From NCBI GenBank assembly GCA_004802725.1, contig SGPM01000520.1, positions 1 through 13,969 of the forward strand: DNA of 13,969 nt. The letters run 5' to 3'. Below the pieces are notes generated by a model that had not been told where the DNA came from, did not search any database, and saw nothing but the letters and a program-made list of their open reading frames with translations. Origin of the DNA: Antrodiella citrinella. Lineage: Eukaryota; Basidiomycota; Agaricomycetes; Polyporales; Steccherinaceae. Numbering within the stretch: the stretch's first letter is position 1; every line of letters starts with the position of its first letter. Made by a program: the position numbers and the translations under genes. Shown in pieces: positions 1 through 7,672 of the stretch.

Positions 1-1
1 T

Positions 2-418
2 TTCAAGATCCAGCCTGCATCTGTGTCTTCTGGAAGCAGGCCGTGCACTAATATCCCCCTGATATGCGTCCTCTGTCCCGTCATACCTCCGACTATACAC
101 TGGAAGTACAACATTTGGCGCCACATACTCGAGCGTCACTCATCGTGGTATGCGGACCGTGATTGTACTCGAGACAAGGCTGGGTTTCTAGATACCCTTG
201 CAATCAGCGACAAGGAGCAGAAGAGCATTGGTGTTCCTCAAGATAAATACGGGAAGTGGGTGTACGAGAGATCCCTGTCGTACGAAGCACGGCGTGAGAC
301 TCCTGCTATACCCCACTACGACCGTAATAGCTCACCGCGCTCTGTGCGAGTATACCACGGTCTTCCTCCTCACTCTTCTCATACTTCGCACCTAGTCCCA
401 CCATTGAGGTTTGTATAA
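2..418 (+). CDS. BED/C2H2-like zinc-finger protein, 3' part (enters from left edge)
   Basis: Open frame 2 runs from the window edge to a stop at 416-418, so the start lies outside; there is no ATG near the edge. A Cys-x2-Cys (ICVLC, bases 68-82) is followed 15 residues later by His-x4-His (HILERH), giving a C2H2 or BED-type finger in a WKYNIWRHI context. Then come an acidic stretch with the pattern AISDKEQKSIGVP and a Ser/Pro/His-rich tail. Agaricomycete genomes contain many hypothetical proteins with this order (finger, then ...EE/QKSxGV...), often close to transposon relics; that is family memory, not a search result. The last codons may be intronic, since a GTTTGT donor-like site lies at 408. 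Nucleic-acid binding is an inference from the finger. It could also be a decayed copy. Confidence 0.45.
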   Translation, partial: FKIQPASVSSGSRPCTNIPLICVLCPVIPPTIHWKYNIWRHILERHSSWYADRDCTRDKAGFLDTLAISDKEQKSIGVPQDKYGKWVYERSLSYEARRETPAIPHYDRNSSPRSVRVYHGLPPHSSHTSHLVPPLRFV

Positions 419-582
419 CCATCTATTTCTCTATTATACAAGCTACTAGTACTACGACGCGCGCATTTGGACGAGCAGTGCCGGTGCCGGCAAGGAGAGC
501 GGGCTATGAATCTCGTTGCAGATGCCGCTGGTGCCGTTCGCCATGTGGCTCACCTTTTATGGGCAACACTTAATGTTGCCCT

Positions 583-2616
583 ATGGCCGCGATCGGAGGA
601 TCTGACACCCCTTGCGTCGACATAGTCATCTCCGCGCTGCAGAAGCACACCGGCGACAACCGATCTTTCAGCCACAACCTGCTCGCAGCGCAAATGAAGC
701 GGGATTTTGAGGCACGCTGGGGCGCATCTCTCTGTCGTCTGATTCATTTGTCTACATCGTAAATATGCGAAAGCGATGGAAAAAACCTCCTGCAGAATCA
801 AACAATGAAAGACAACGGTGGCGAGTGAGTACTTCTCTTGCCCATCGTATCGTTCGTGTTGTTCTTAACGGGGCGATATACAAGCAAACTAGCCCCATTG
901 TGGGGTCTTGTACTGCAAAGGTACGAATCAACATACTACAACGACAAGACTCGACTCTCAGTCATTTTACAGCACGACTACCGACATTAGGATCTTGTAC
1001 AATTCTCGTTGTACCTGTACCTCCTGAACGCCTGATATCCTGGTCATAGCTCCGATGTGCATGACAAGCTGAAAATCGCGATGAAATCCGCAAAGGGGAC
1101 TGCGAGTCATGCTTCTGGGTGAACGGATTGAAGTTTGTATTCCGCACCACCGGCGGTTCCCAGAGTGGCCAAGGACGACTACGAATGGACTGCGTGGGCT
1201 ACACCGGCAGGCGTTGTCTTAAGACCGGATTGCGATGCAGATGACTTCAGAGGGATTTCGCGGAAGAAAGACGTGCCATGTATCGACTTGGACGCTCTGA
1301 AGGTATCGTTGGTGAAGACTGTTTTGCTACACTCACAGCTCATGTCAACATCAGATCAGCGATACGGACGGTGCGGACATGCGTGGGTACAAGCCGTATC
1401 TCACTACGGTCCACGACAATCTCCGTGACTCCCCTGACAATCGCGCCACTCGTCCCAAAATCGATTTCGAGTTGTCACGCCAGTACATCGAGGAATTGGC
1501 TTTGCTGCACGTTGTTGTGGACGGCACCATCGAGTAGATAACTGAGAACAATGAGGCCACGAGACGCACCGCTTCTGATCACCTCCTCCAGATAACATTT
1601 GGTTCTCGTCTTCAAAATACTCTTTCTAAAGACCGTCAACGTGTTTCTGCTGAGAAAAAAACACTTTTCTCCGTGGAGTACGTGCATGCTTTTCCAATGT
1701 GTGTGCTTTATTGACTGATTATCGTCAGGATGGAAGTAGACTTAGCTCTGCCCCACGTGCAGGAGGCGACAAAAACAGCCACAGCGGATGTTGTTGCCCT
1801 TCGTATACTTCCACCTCACCTGGTAGCGGTGATCAGGAAACAATTTGTGGATCGTATCGAGCCTGTCCAGGCGACCGCGCACAAGTCTCTTGATCGGATC
1901 TCCGTTCTGGGCTTCGTGCACGAGAACAAGGTCGATGCCGTCGATCAGGGAGAACGGCAGGCAGCGATGTCCATCGTCTCTGCTCAATATCAACGTAGAG
2001 CGTTGGGTTTACGAGAGAGACTTGTATACGGCGCCACATATGTTGGGTCTGTAATGACAATTCTCGTGGGGAAGTGGGAAGGACACCGGGTGGGTAAGTG
2101 CTGCGACTACTCCGCGAGTAATGGTTATTGACCGTTCGGCAGGTGGTGTCTCCAATCCTCATGGGATCTCTCAAATCCGTTGGAACTGATGCAATGTTTA
2201 GAGTACTTGCTAGCTCTAGCGGAACGGATTGGCAAGGAGCTTGCCGAAGATCTCCTGGATCAGCTGCCAGAGCTTGGAGACCCTCGCCTTGGATGGCGAC
2301 CTCGGCTCGCTAAAGGCAAAGCGACTCGGATGACGACTCGATGGGATTTACTGACGACGGGATATAGACGATTCTAAGTGACGGCACACTCTTGAAAGAA
2401 GTATTATTGTCCATAGTGGGTAGCATGATGCAGGAAAATGCGCGGAAGAAGGGGCTCAAGGCGTGGAACCGCGAAGTGCAACAGTAAGTCCTCGCCTTCG
2501 AGGTGCCATGTAGTACCACTCTCACTGACAATCAATGCAGGCAAAGGGAGGACTCCCCCACCGGCATGTGTGAGACATCATGTAATTCTGAACGAGAAGA
2601 TACGTCTATACAGTAG
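583..2616 (+). pseudogene. Multi-exon gene relic of unrecognised family
   Basis: A chain of protein-like segments can be joined by canonical short introns that keep frame. The pieces are: 583-757 (starts ATG, contains SALQKHTGDNRSF, link to the next piece unresolved); about 1054-1118; 1164-1302 (KDDYEWTAWATPAG); 1355-1677 (GYKPYLTTVHDNLRD); 1729-2093 (LPPHLVAVIRKQFVDRIEP); about 2143-2484; and 2541-2616. Introns 1119-1163, 1303-1354, 1678-1728, 2094-2142 and 2485-2540 have GT-AG ends; the last has GTAAGT and a CTGAC branch. Phases agree across the introns at 1119, 1303, 1678 and 2485. Breaks: TAG at 1535-1537 inside an otherwise open exon, a frame change near 2143-2190, and further stops around 2330-2360. 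I recognise no domain; helix-rich, charged composition suggests a soluble protein. A sequencing error or a mispredicted intron could explain a single stop, but together they favour decay. Confidence 0.42.
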
Positions 2617-3206
2617 AGGAAATAGGAAATACAACAGATCATTGATAGCCAGAATCAAACTGCAGTTTCCGAGTCAGTCGGTTACTGTTTGCACAAACGC
2701 ATGTGAGCTGCCACCAAGTGTCATCGTCAGACAGCCGAGTAACACATACTGCTTCATCCACCCAACATCATCGCACAGCTCGGAACGACACATTATACCG
2801 ACCCGCCGCAAGCTGGAGCGAGTAAAAACTAGATCAAGGAGTGAGTGGCTGAATGTTGCACGCCGACCTCAACTGCATAATTTTACTGTGTCCGCTGGCT
2901 ATTCGTTGCATGTAGGCTACCCTAAGGTTGGATAGATCGGACGAGGGAGAAGGCGAGGATCACGAAGAAGTACGATCAGAAGACCTCTCGGGACAGGTTT
3001 GAAGGCGTCAACATGTATGAGAGTCATATGTGTGTCAGGAAGGGGATAGGGGAGAGACGTGTCGATGTGGGGTCCGGATCGTGAATCAAGTCGAGCATTT
3101 CGAGCGAGAGCGTGAATTGCGTGAGTCTAGCGGATATGTTCAGCTCTTCGTCAAGGAGCTTGGGGAGCGCATCGAGCGATGCAATGATATCCTTGGGCTC
3201 ATCTAA
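2617..3206 (+). other. Possible further plus-strand exons, function unknown
   Basis: Downstream of the stop at 2614 the plus strand stays coding-like in pieces. Segment 2938-3079 reads as a basic stretch (KARITKKYDQKTSRDRFEG). If the intron 3080-3129 (GTGAAT...TCTAG, 50 nt) is removed, it joins in frame to an amphipathic helix ending at TAA 3204-3206 (YVQLFVKELGERIERCND). An alternative reading of 2916-2999 in another frame is very acidic (DEGEGEDHEEV). Whether these belong to the gene relic on the left or to a separate gene cannot be decided. The 180-codon frame on the opposite strand at 3024-3566 overlaps and competes with this reading. Confidence 0.25.
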
Positions 3207-3566
3207 GTGAGCGTGAAACGATCCTTGAGTACTGAACTTGAATATGGACGATGTCGGATACAAAATTGAAATCCTGTCACGGGATGCGGATGACGCTTGC
3301 GTGGCAGAGTGTCGGTTGCAAATCGCCAGAACATTGGGAGAGATCTTGCAGAGCACGGCAATGATTTCGCTCATCGCGAAGAAGAACGCCTGCACTTGTG
3401 TGAGAACAAGCAGTGGGGACCTTTTGTTTTTGTCTTCATCGTTTATTGTCGTGCAGGGCCGGGCCCTATGGTAGACAAAACTACAAAACAATCTACGGTA
3501 GCAGAGCATGGGGGCAGTGAACAACGAGGGGGATGTAGTATGAATGAGATTATGTGGGAAAGCCAA
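3024..3566 (-). CDS. Candidate 180-residue hypothetical protein
   Basis: An uninterrupted frame starts at ATG 3566 and ends at 3024; a second possible start lies internally at MSEIIAVLCKISPN. It has no recognisable domain and no transmembrane or signal segment that stands out. The C-terminal half (DEPKDIIASLDALPKLLDEE) looks like an ordinary helical protein. In its favour, the DNA upstream on this strand (3570-3795) is strongly pyrimidine-rich, as fungal promoters often are. Against it, the opposite strand also shows splice-compatible coding character at 2938-3206, and the first 60 or so residues come from low-complexity DNA. I rate it as possible only. Confidence 0.3.
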   Translation of the reverse strand: MAFPHNLIHTTSPSLFTAPMLCYRRLFCSFVYHRARPCTTINDEDKNKRSPLLVLTQVQAFFFAMSEIIAVLCKISPNVLAICNRHSATQASSASRDRISILYPTSSIFKFSTQGSFHAHLDEPKDIIASLDALPKLLDEELNISARLTQFTLSLEMLDLIHDPDPTSTRLSPIPFLTHI

Positions 3567-3795
3567 GGATTAAGAGCGCGTGAAACGCGGAAATGGTAAC
3601 TTATAGTAGCAGGAGCGTAGCATGAGAGCGGGGAGGAGAACCAAGAAGGAGGAAAGGGGAGCACGGTAGGACGAGTAAACGAGAAGGGAAATAAACAAAA
3701 TGGAGTGAGATGAAAATGGAAACGAAATAAAATATGCGGGAATGTGAGGGACAGAGGAATGGGGACGAGGAATGAAGGAAAACTAGGGAGTGAGA
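3500..3795 (+). repeat. Purine-rich strand-asymmetric tract
   Basis: The plus strand is mostly A and G over about 300 bases, with repeated short words such as GGAGGA, GAAGG, GAAATAA and GGGA. C and T are scarce. The minus strand is therefore a polypyrimidine tract. No tandem period is evident. It could be a CT-rich promoter or 5' UTR for a minus-strand gene such as the frame at 3024-3566, or a triplex-prone low-complexity tract. No gene is claimed inside it; the long minus-strand frame here (3443-3934) is a by-product of the composition. Confidence 0.6.
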
Positions 3796-3979
3796 GCACG
3801 TTGGCGCGGTGTCCTGCACCAAACCAGTTTGGTACCGGGCAGACAGAATATAGCCGTATTCTGTGAAGGACGTACCAGAGGACCCCTCCTACAAACACGC
3901 ACCCTCCTCGAATACCGTCAAACGGAAGGTCCATTGATATTCTGCAAAGAAATATCGCTGTTGAAGGAGGAAGGAAGAG

Positions 3980-4165
3980 TCAACCCCCGAAAGAGACACG
4001 AAAGGGAAGGTCGAGTACGCACACCGCGACTCTCCCTGCCGCTCTTCGCTCCGCCAGAAATATCCACCCCGTGACCACTGCCGCGAAGATCAAAAAGAAG
4101 CCCACGAAAATAGCAGCAAAGATCAGGCTGCCCAAGTCAGGCTTCTCTTCGGGAGTCGGAAACAT
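3980..4165 (-). CDS. Small single-pass membrane protein or membrane exon
   Basis: Sixty-one codons from ATG 4165, which is preceded two codons upstream by an in-frame TGA, so this start is credible. The order is a short acidic/Pro N-terminus (TPEEKPDLGS), a strongly hydrophobic span of about 23 residues (SLIFAAIFVGFFLIFAAVVT plus GWIFL), then a positive ERR-type flank. That is a transmembrane helix with a positive charge cluster on its C-terminal side. Below the helix the sequence is less convincing, and a GTGCGT donor-like site lies near 4025, so the true 3' end may be spliced. No family is recognised. It has the same layout (PDxG, hydrophobic helix) as the spliced segment at 4405-4487. Confidence 0.35.
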   Translation of the reverse strand: MFPTPEEKPDLGSLIFAAIFVGFFLIFAAVVTGWIFLAERRAAGRVAVCVLDLPFRVSFGG

Positions 4166-4277
4166 GTGGTATCAGGATCAAGGGACTCAAACACGAGTAC
4201 GACTAGGAGACAGCGCTAAGCTACAAGAAGCGCCCCCCTCAGATACGCGATCTGACACGAGAATCCTACGCTCACAC

Positions 4278-4397
4278 CTGGAAGCCCACCACCGAGCCCC
4301 CAGTTTGCGCGACCACATCGCCTGGCACCCGAGCAGGAGGAAGCTCCTGCAAGGCGAAGGTCACCGAGCTATCTGGGAGAAGCAGAGTCACCCCCAT
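4278..4397 (-). CDS. Forty-codon open exon with good start context
   Basis: ATG 4397 sits in GCCATGG, a strong fungal start context. The frame stays open for 40 codons (SVTFALQELPPARVPGDVV in the middle) up to a CAG|GTGTGAG donor at 4278/4277. Downstream acceptors exist near 4222-4200, but none joins it cleanly to the membrane frame starting at 4165. It may be a first exon, or a frame-shifted middle piece of a decayed gene spanning 4610-3980. No domain is seen. Confidence 0.22.
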
Positions 4398-4404
4398 GGC
4401 ACGA

Positions 4405-4610
4405 TTAAAATGCCACGAATCCAGTCGCTGCAATCACCACGGTCCCGCATATCACGAAGGTCGTGATAATCCCACCGGGATCAGGGCCTGTTACGTCAAT
4501 AATAGGCATGCAGCAATCGGATCCGAGACCCGAGTACAGTTGGCGAAGACACTCGCCAGCGCATCACCCGCGCTAATCCTCTGGAAGACGGACAAGGTCA
4601 CATGACCCAC
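4405..4610 (-). CDS. Spliced fragment ending in a membrane helix
   Basis: Removing a 50-nt intron (4537-4488, GTACTC...TATTGACGTAACAG, with a TTGAC branch) joins an upstream segment (QRISAGDALASVFANC) in phase to PDPGGIITTFVICGTVVIAA, which ends at a TAA at 4405-4407. The second piece is a hydrophobic membrane span. The 5' end is undefined: an in-frame stop lies just upstream, next to the repeat block, so a first exon may be missing. The intron and phase match are seen in the sequence; that it is expressed is inference. Function unknown. Confidence 0.3.
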
Positions 4611-4619
4611 AGGCACATG

Positions 4620-5455
4620 GCCCACCCCTTACCTTTTTCTTTTTAATTTCTTTCTTTTCTTTAAGACCTTACCAAGTTCACCTTTTATTTTCCATTTCTT
4701 TCTTTATTTTCGTTGCCAAAGGAACCCCTGCCACCACAAAGTATTCCCGAAACCCGAAACGAATACGCCGGAATATCCTGGGAACAGAATGTTCTGGGCC
4801 GTAGCATGTGACAGGACCCCCGGAGAATGTCACAAAGCCCCGGAGTACTTTGTCAGCAAGCCCGGACTCTCAGAATACGCCAATAACCCCCCGGATAATT
4901 CCCAAAAGTCACAAGACCTGCGGGAATGCTCGGGAAGGTTCCGGACCGAGATGGACTCCAGGGACGTGACAAGATTGCCTCCCCGGATTACCATTCCGGA
5001 CCTTCTGAGATTGTCACGAGGCCGGCCGGACCATTTTTTTGAGGAGCAAAACTTTGCTCCGGAACCTCACGGAAGGCCCCGGAATGTTCACAAGACACGA
5101 CAAATCACTATTCCGTCAGCCCCCAGGCAATGTGTTGGCAGAGTTTAGTCGAAGCACGACCACACATCGTCGCTGAATAAGCGCTCAGAATGCCTCAGAA
5201 TGACACGGAATGTCGTGGAACATTACGGAACCTACCAGAACCTTCTTCCAATTACTAATAATCTTACATAAATTTTTCCCGTCTACTACCCGTAGAGTAT
5301 ATAAGGCCGACCTCCGAAGCCAGGAACCTGATCAACTTTTTTCAAGATACCCCCATCATCTCACCCCCTTTCTTTCTTCACCCCTACCCCCACTCTTACG
5401 CACCTTACCCCCAACTTTCCCACACGCACCTACCCCCGCTTTTCCCGCCCTTTAT
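4620..5455 (+). mobile_element. LTR-like segment (U3/R) with TATA box
   Basis: This 830-base stretch has no gene. It opens with a polypyrimidine run (4630-4715) and then carries more than a dozen CCGGA / TTCCGGA-type words from 4748 to 5232. A perfect hairpin sits at 5043-5060 (GGAGCAAA/TTTGCTCC). A TATATAA box lies at 5298-5304, and about 35 bases downstream a CT/CCCC-rich leader begins (5340-5455). That order is what an LTR U3-R or a Pol II promoter of a retroelement looks like. I cannot define TG...CA ends or a target-site duplication, and no second copy occurs in the window, so 'LTR' is an inference. Confidence 0.4.
5298..5304 (+). promoter_or_regulatory. TATA box of the repeat element
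   Basis: TATATAA followed by GG, at a plausible distance upstream of the CT-rich leader and the hairpin array. It suggests plus-strand Pol II transcription through the array. Confidence 0.5.
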
Positions 5456-5498
5456 CTATTCGAAGTCGAATAGAAATCGAAGTCTATCGGTTTCTATT
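5456..5498 (+). repeat. Two overlapping, mutually exclusive hairpins
   Basis: 5456-5473 is a perfect inverted repeat (CTATTCGA / TCGAATAG). Its 3' arm end, AATAG at 5469-5473, is also the start of a second hairpin, 5469-5498, with an 11-bp stem containing one G-T pair (AATAGAAATCG / CGGTTTCTATT) and an 8-nt loop. Only one can form at a time. Both reuse the AATAG/CTATT words of the array downstream. Confidence 0.6.
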
Positions 5499-5574
5499 GC
5501 GACTTAAGGAGCCTTTAACTAGGACTTCTTACCGAGATCAGTTCCGCCGGTGATCGGATTCAAAGGCCTGAGCA

Positions 5575-5602
5575 ATTCCCTTGTAACCGAGTACAAGCGA
5601 AT
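5575..5602 (+). repeat. Long hairpin with ACCGAG loop
   Basis: ATTCCCTTGTA pairs with TACAAGCGAAT over 11 positions with a single C-C mismatch. The six-base loop is ACCGAG, identical to the loops of the array hairpins at 5801 and 5900, so it is probably a divergent member. Confidence 0.55.
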
Positions 5603-5647
5603 ATAAGGCTCCCTTTTACCCATCACAAAGCCGNTTGGAAGGAGACT

Positions 5648-6071
5648 AATAGGACTTGACGAAGTCGCTATTATCTTCCTAGGACCAGAGACTGGATAGG
5701 ACTTGACNAAGTTACTATCAGCTCTACCCCGCCGTTTGTAGTGATCCAATAGGACTAAGAGTAGTCGCTATTGACACTACCAGGAGTTTTGTAGTGATCC
5801 AATAGGACTTACCGAGAAGTCGCTATTGACACTACCAGGAGTCTAATAGGGCTTACGAAAGGCCGCTATTAACTCAACCTTCGCCGTTTGAAGTGACTTG
5901 ATAGGACTTACCGAGAAGTCGCTATTGACACTTCCCCATTCGAGAATCATAAGGATCCTATAGAGCTACGTAACGCTGCTATAGAACCCTTCACACAGGA
6001 TCAAGAGGATCAAGACTAGGACCATTCGAGAATCATAAGGATCATATAGAGCTTAAGGAAAAGCTGCTATA
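5648..6071 (+). repeat. Array of eight bulged hairpins of common architecture
   Basis: Copies lie at 5648-5672, 5695-5719, 5748-5772, 5801-5827, 5845-5870, 5900-5926, 5959-5983 and 6045-6071. Each has an outer 5-bp stem (AATAG/CTATT, GATAG/CTATC or TATAG/CTATA), one unpaired base on the 3' side (G in seven, A in one), an inner stem of 5 bp (3 bp in the copy at 5959), and a loop of 4-8 nt (GACG, AGAG, ACCGAG, ACGAA, AAGGAA). The inner stem varies as GACTT/AAGTC, GACTA/TAGTC, GGCTT/AGGCC and AGCTT/AAGCT, so both arms change together, with occasional G-T pairs. Neighbouring copies also share flanks: 24 bp are identical at 5764-5787 and 5819-5842, and 22 bp at 5936-5957 and 6022-6043. Spacing is about 44-86 bp. 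No open frame crosses the array. Confidence 0.8.
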
Positions 6072-6190
6072 CATCCTTCGTATAGGAATTGTTAGGGCTA
6101 AACGTAGCACCTTTCAATTTGCCTTTTTGCCGTACTAGGAGAAGTACTACGAGAGTACTAGGAGGATTAGAAGTTCATTGAAGGAACTTA

Positions 6191-6221
6191 GGATTGCCGA
6201 AGAAGACTTCGCTAGGAATCC
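6191..6221 (+). repeat. Two-tier hairpin after the array
   Basis: GGATT (6191-6195) pairs with AATCC (6217-6221), and inside it CGAAG (6198-6202) pairs with CTTCG (6207-6211). Just upstream, GTACTAGGAG occurs twice (about 6132-6175), separated by AGTACT. This extends the structured leader beyond the array. Confidence 0.45.
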
Positions 6222-6499
6222 AAAGAGTGGATATAACAACCTAGTGACCTTTGGGTTCTAACCGTCAACGCTTCTACCGCGAGTACCGAACTCAACTGTG
6301 CCTCTGGTCGACTAAAGACACGCTCCACCAAGCACAGTATAATTTGGAGGATTGTCGAATTCCTTTTCTTTCCTTAAACTCATTCAAAAGCTTCAGTTCA
6401 TTTCTACCTCCCCTTGTTTTATTTTCTTTGATCAGGAAGACTTCTACTTCAAACTGAAGTTAGAAACTTTTCTTGACCATACATTCTTGTTCTGCATAA

Positions 6500-6783
6500 G
6501 CTCTTTTTGAGTTTATACTATTCAACATCCTCTCAAAGCAAGACAGCGTCGCTATTACGCACCGACTAGCACCCATCCGCCCCTACCTCGGCACCTTCGA
6601 AGACTTCTCGTTCGACTCGTATTCACGTCCGCACATCCCGACGAATGGCCCGTGCATCACCTGTGACGTCCGAAACCCTCGAGTCCGGGTCCGCGAGCCG
6701 TCCGAAGCCACGCGAGAGCTATACGTCCACCTCCGATACTTCCTTTCACACCCTCGTTCGTACATCGTATCTCCTTCGGACAT
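6500..6783 (+). pseudogene. Gag-like open frame without a start codon
   Basis: Frame 2 is open from just after a TAA (6497-6499) to TAG 6781-6783. It reads as ordinary protein (HRLAPIRPYLGTFEDFSFDS, CITCDVRNPRVRVREPSEAT), unlike the other two frames, which are Ser/Thr/Arg noise. The same frame is also open and protein-like at 6251-6454 (RFYREYRTQLCLWSTKDTL), separated by two stops and a T-rich stretch that could be an intron. There is no ATG at the beginning. Its position downstream of a promoter and structured leader is where gag would sit in a retroelement, but I recognise no capsid or zinc-knuckle motif, so the gag label is positional inference. Confidence 0.25.
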
Positions 6784-7640
6784 CGTATCGTAGTTTCCGG
6801 ACCCTTATCGTACCTTCTCGGACACTTTCGTTTATCTTATTTCTTACTTCTCGACTCTTTCTCGTAGCTACCAGTTTGATTAGTCCGTATCCTACTATAA
6901 GTAGGNGCACTATGTACATTAGAANAANAAAGAAGATCCCTCCTCCCCTTTTCCCCCTTAATACCTGTGAGAGCGAAGTTTTCACGAACCCCTGCGAACC
7001 GCATGCGTATATTTCTATTGCGACCCCCTTTTGCATTCTTTGGTTATCCTGCGTTTACTGCGTTGTGTTGCATTTCTAACAAGCCCCGAGTTTTACTGTG
7101 TTTGCTACTGCGTTCACCTTCTACTGCGACCTCATTGCTTTTACGACCCTCTCGATGCCGTGTTTTCCCCTCTGCTCACTGTTCGATATACCGCTATCGT
7201 CCCGGCTGCCCCTCCTTTATCTTCGCAATATCGCCCGCGGCCCCTATCGTCCATCGGTCCGGACACTCTCGGACCTATTTCTGTCCACTTTGTACCTCTC
7301 GCGGACTCTCTCGATCGTGTTTTACCAACCACACAGTCACAACATATCTATTCCGTGCAGTCTAGTACTTCTCCGCAGGCCCCGTAGCTATTTCGGTACT
7401 TCGCCCGTGTGGCTTCGCAGGTCAGCGGGTGTTGCGCGAGTCATCTCGGACGACACACGAACATCATCGGACTACTCTACTCTATTCCTAGAACCTCGGC
7501 CCACCCTTACGACTCCTCTACTTACGCCCTTACGTGGTGTCCTCCTCCTGGAGTACACCCATTGTTGGGTGTGTTACTTCTGCGTTCAGGAGCCCATCTG
7601 GTGCATCAGCGCGTTCTACCAAATCATGTGAACTCCAAGT
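6784..7640 (+). mobile_element. Pyrimidine-rich, stop-rich repeat tail
   Basis: No convincing gene. The plus strand is rich in C and T with recurring TCGTA / TACTTC / CTTCGGAC words, and all long frames here are composition effects. Ambiguous bases at 6906, 6925 and 6928 suggest collapsed or hard-to-sequence repeat copies. A hairpin ACACCCA/TGGGTGT (7555-7572) lies near the right end. The block stops around 7630-7670, where the intron of the hAT-like gene begins. Confidence 0.4.
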
Positions 7641-7672
7641 CAAAACACAAGTAATATACACAAGTTTCTTAC

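Noticed and set aside
3443..3934. 163-codon minus-strand frame rich in Phe/Pro/Leu/Ser
   Set aside because: It is a translation of the polypyrimidine strand; its apparent hydrophobicity reflects composition, not a membrane protein.
5648..6071. CRISPR array, tRNA cluster or hammerhead ribozymes
   Set aside because: Spacing is irregular and there are no unique equal-length spacers, no tRNA cloverleaf or TPsiC box, and no hammerhead core (CUGANGA with GAAA) in the copies.
7555..7572. Rho-independent-type terminator
   Set aside because: The hairpin is real, but there is no T tract after it and the context is eukaryotic.
7098..7631. 177-codon plus-strand frame
   Set aside because: It comes from a pyrimidine-rich repeat; the residues are Leu/Ser/Thr/Arg-rich with no domain, and the neighbouring frames look the same.
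6784..7640. Second LTR copy
   Set aside because: No CCGGA-rich stretch, TATA/CT-leader combination or long match to 4750-5480 is visible there.
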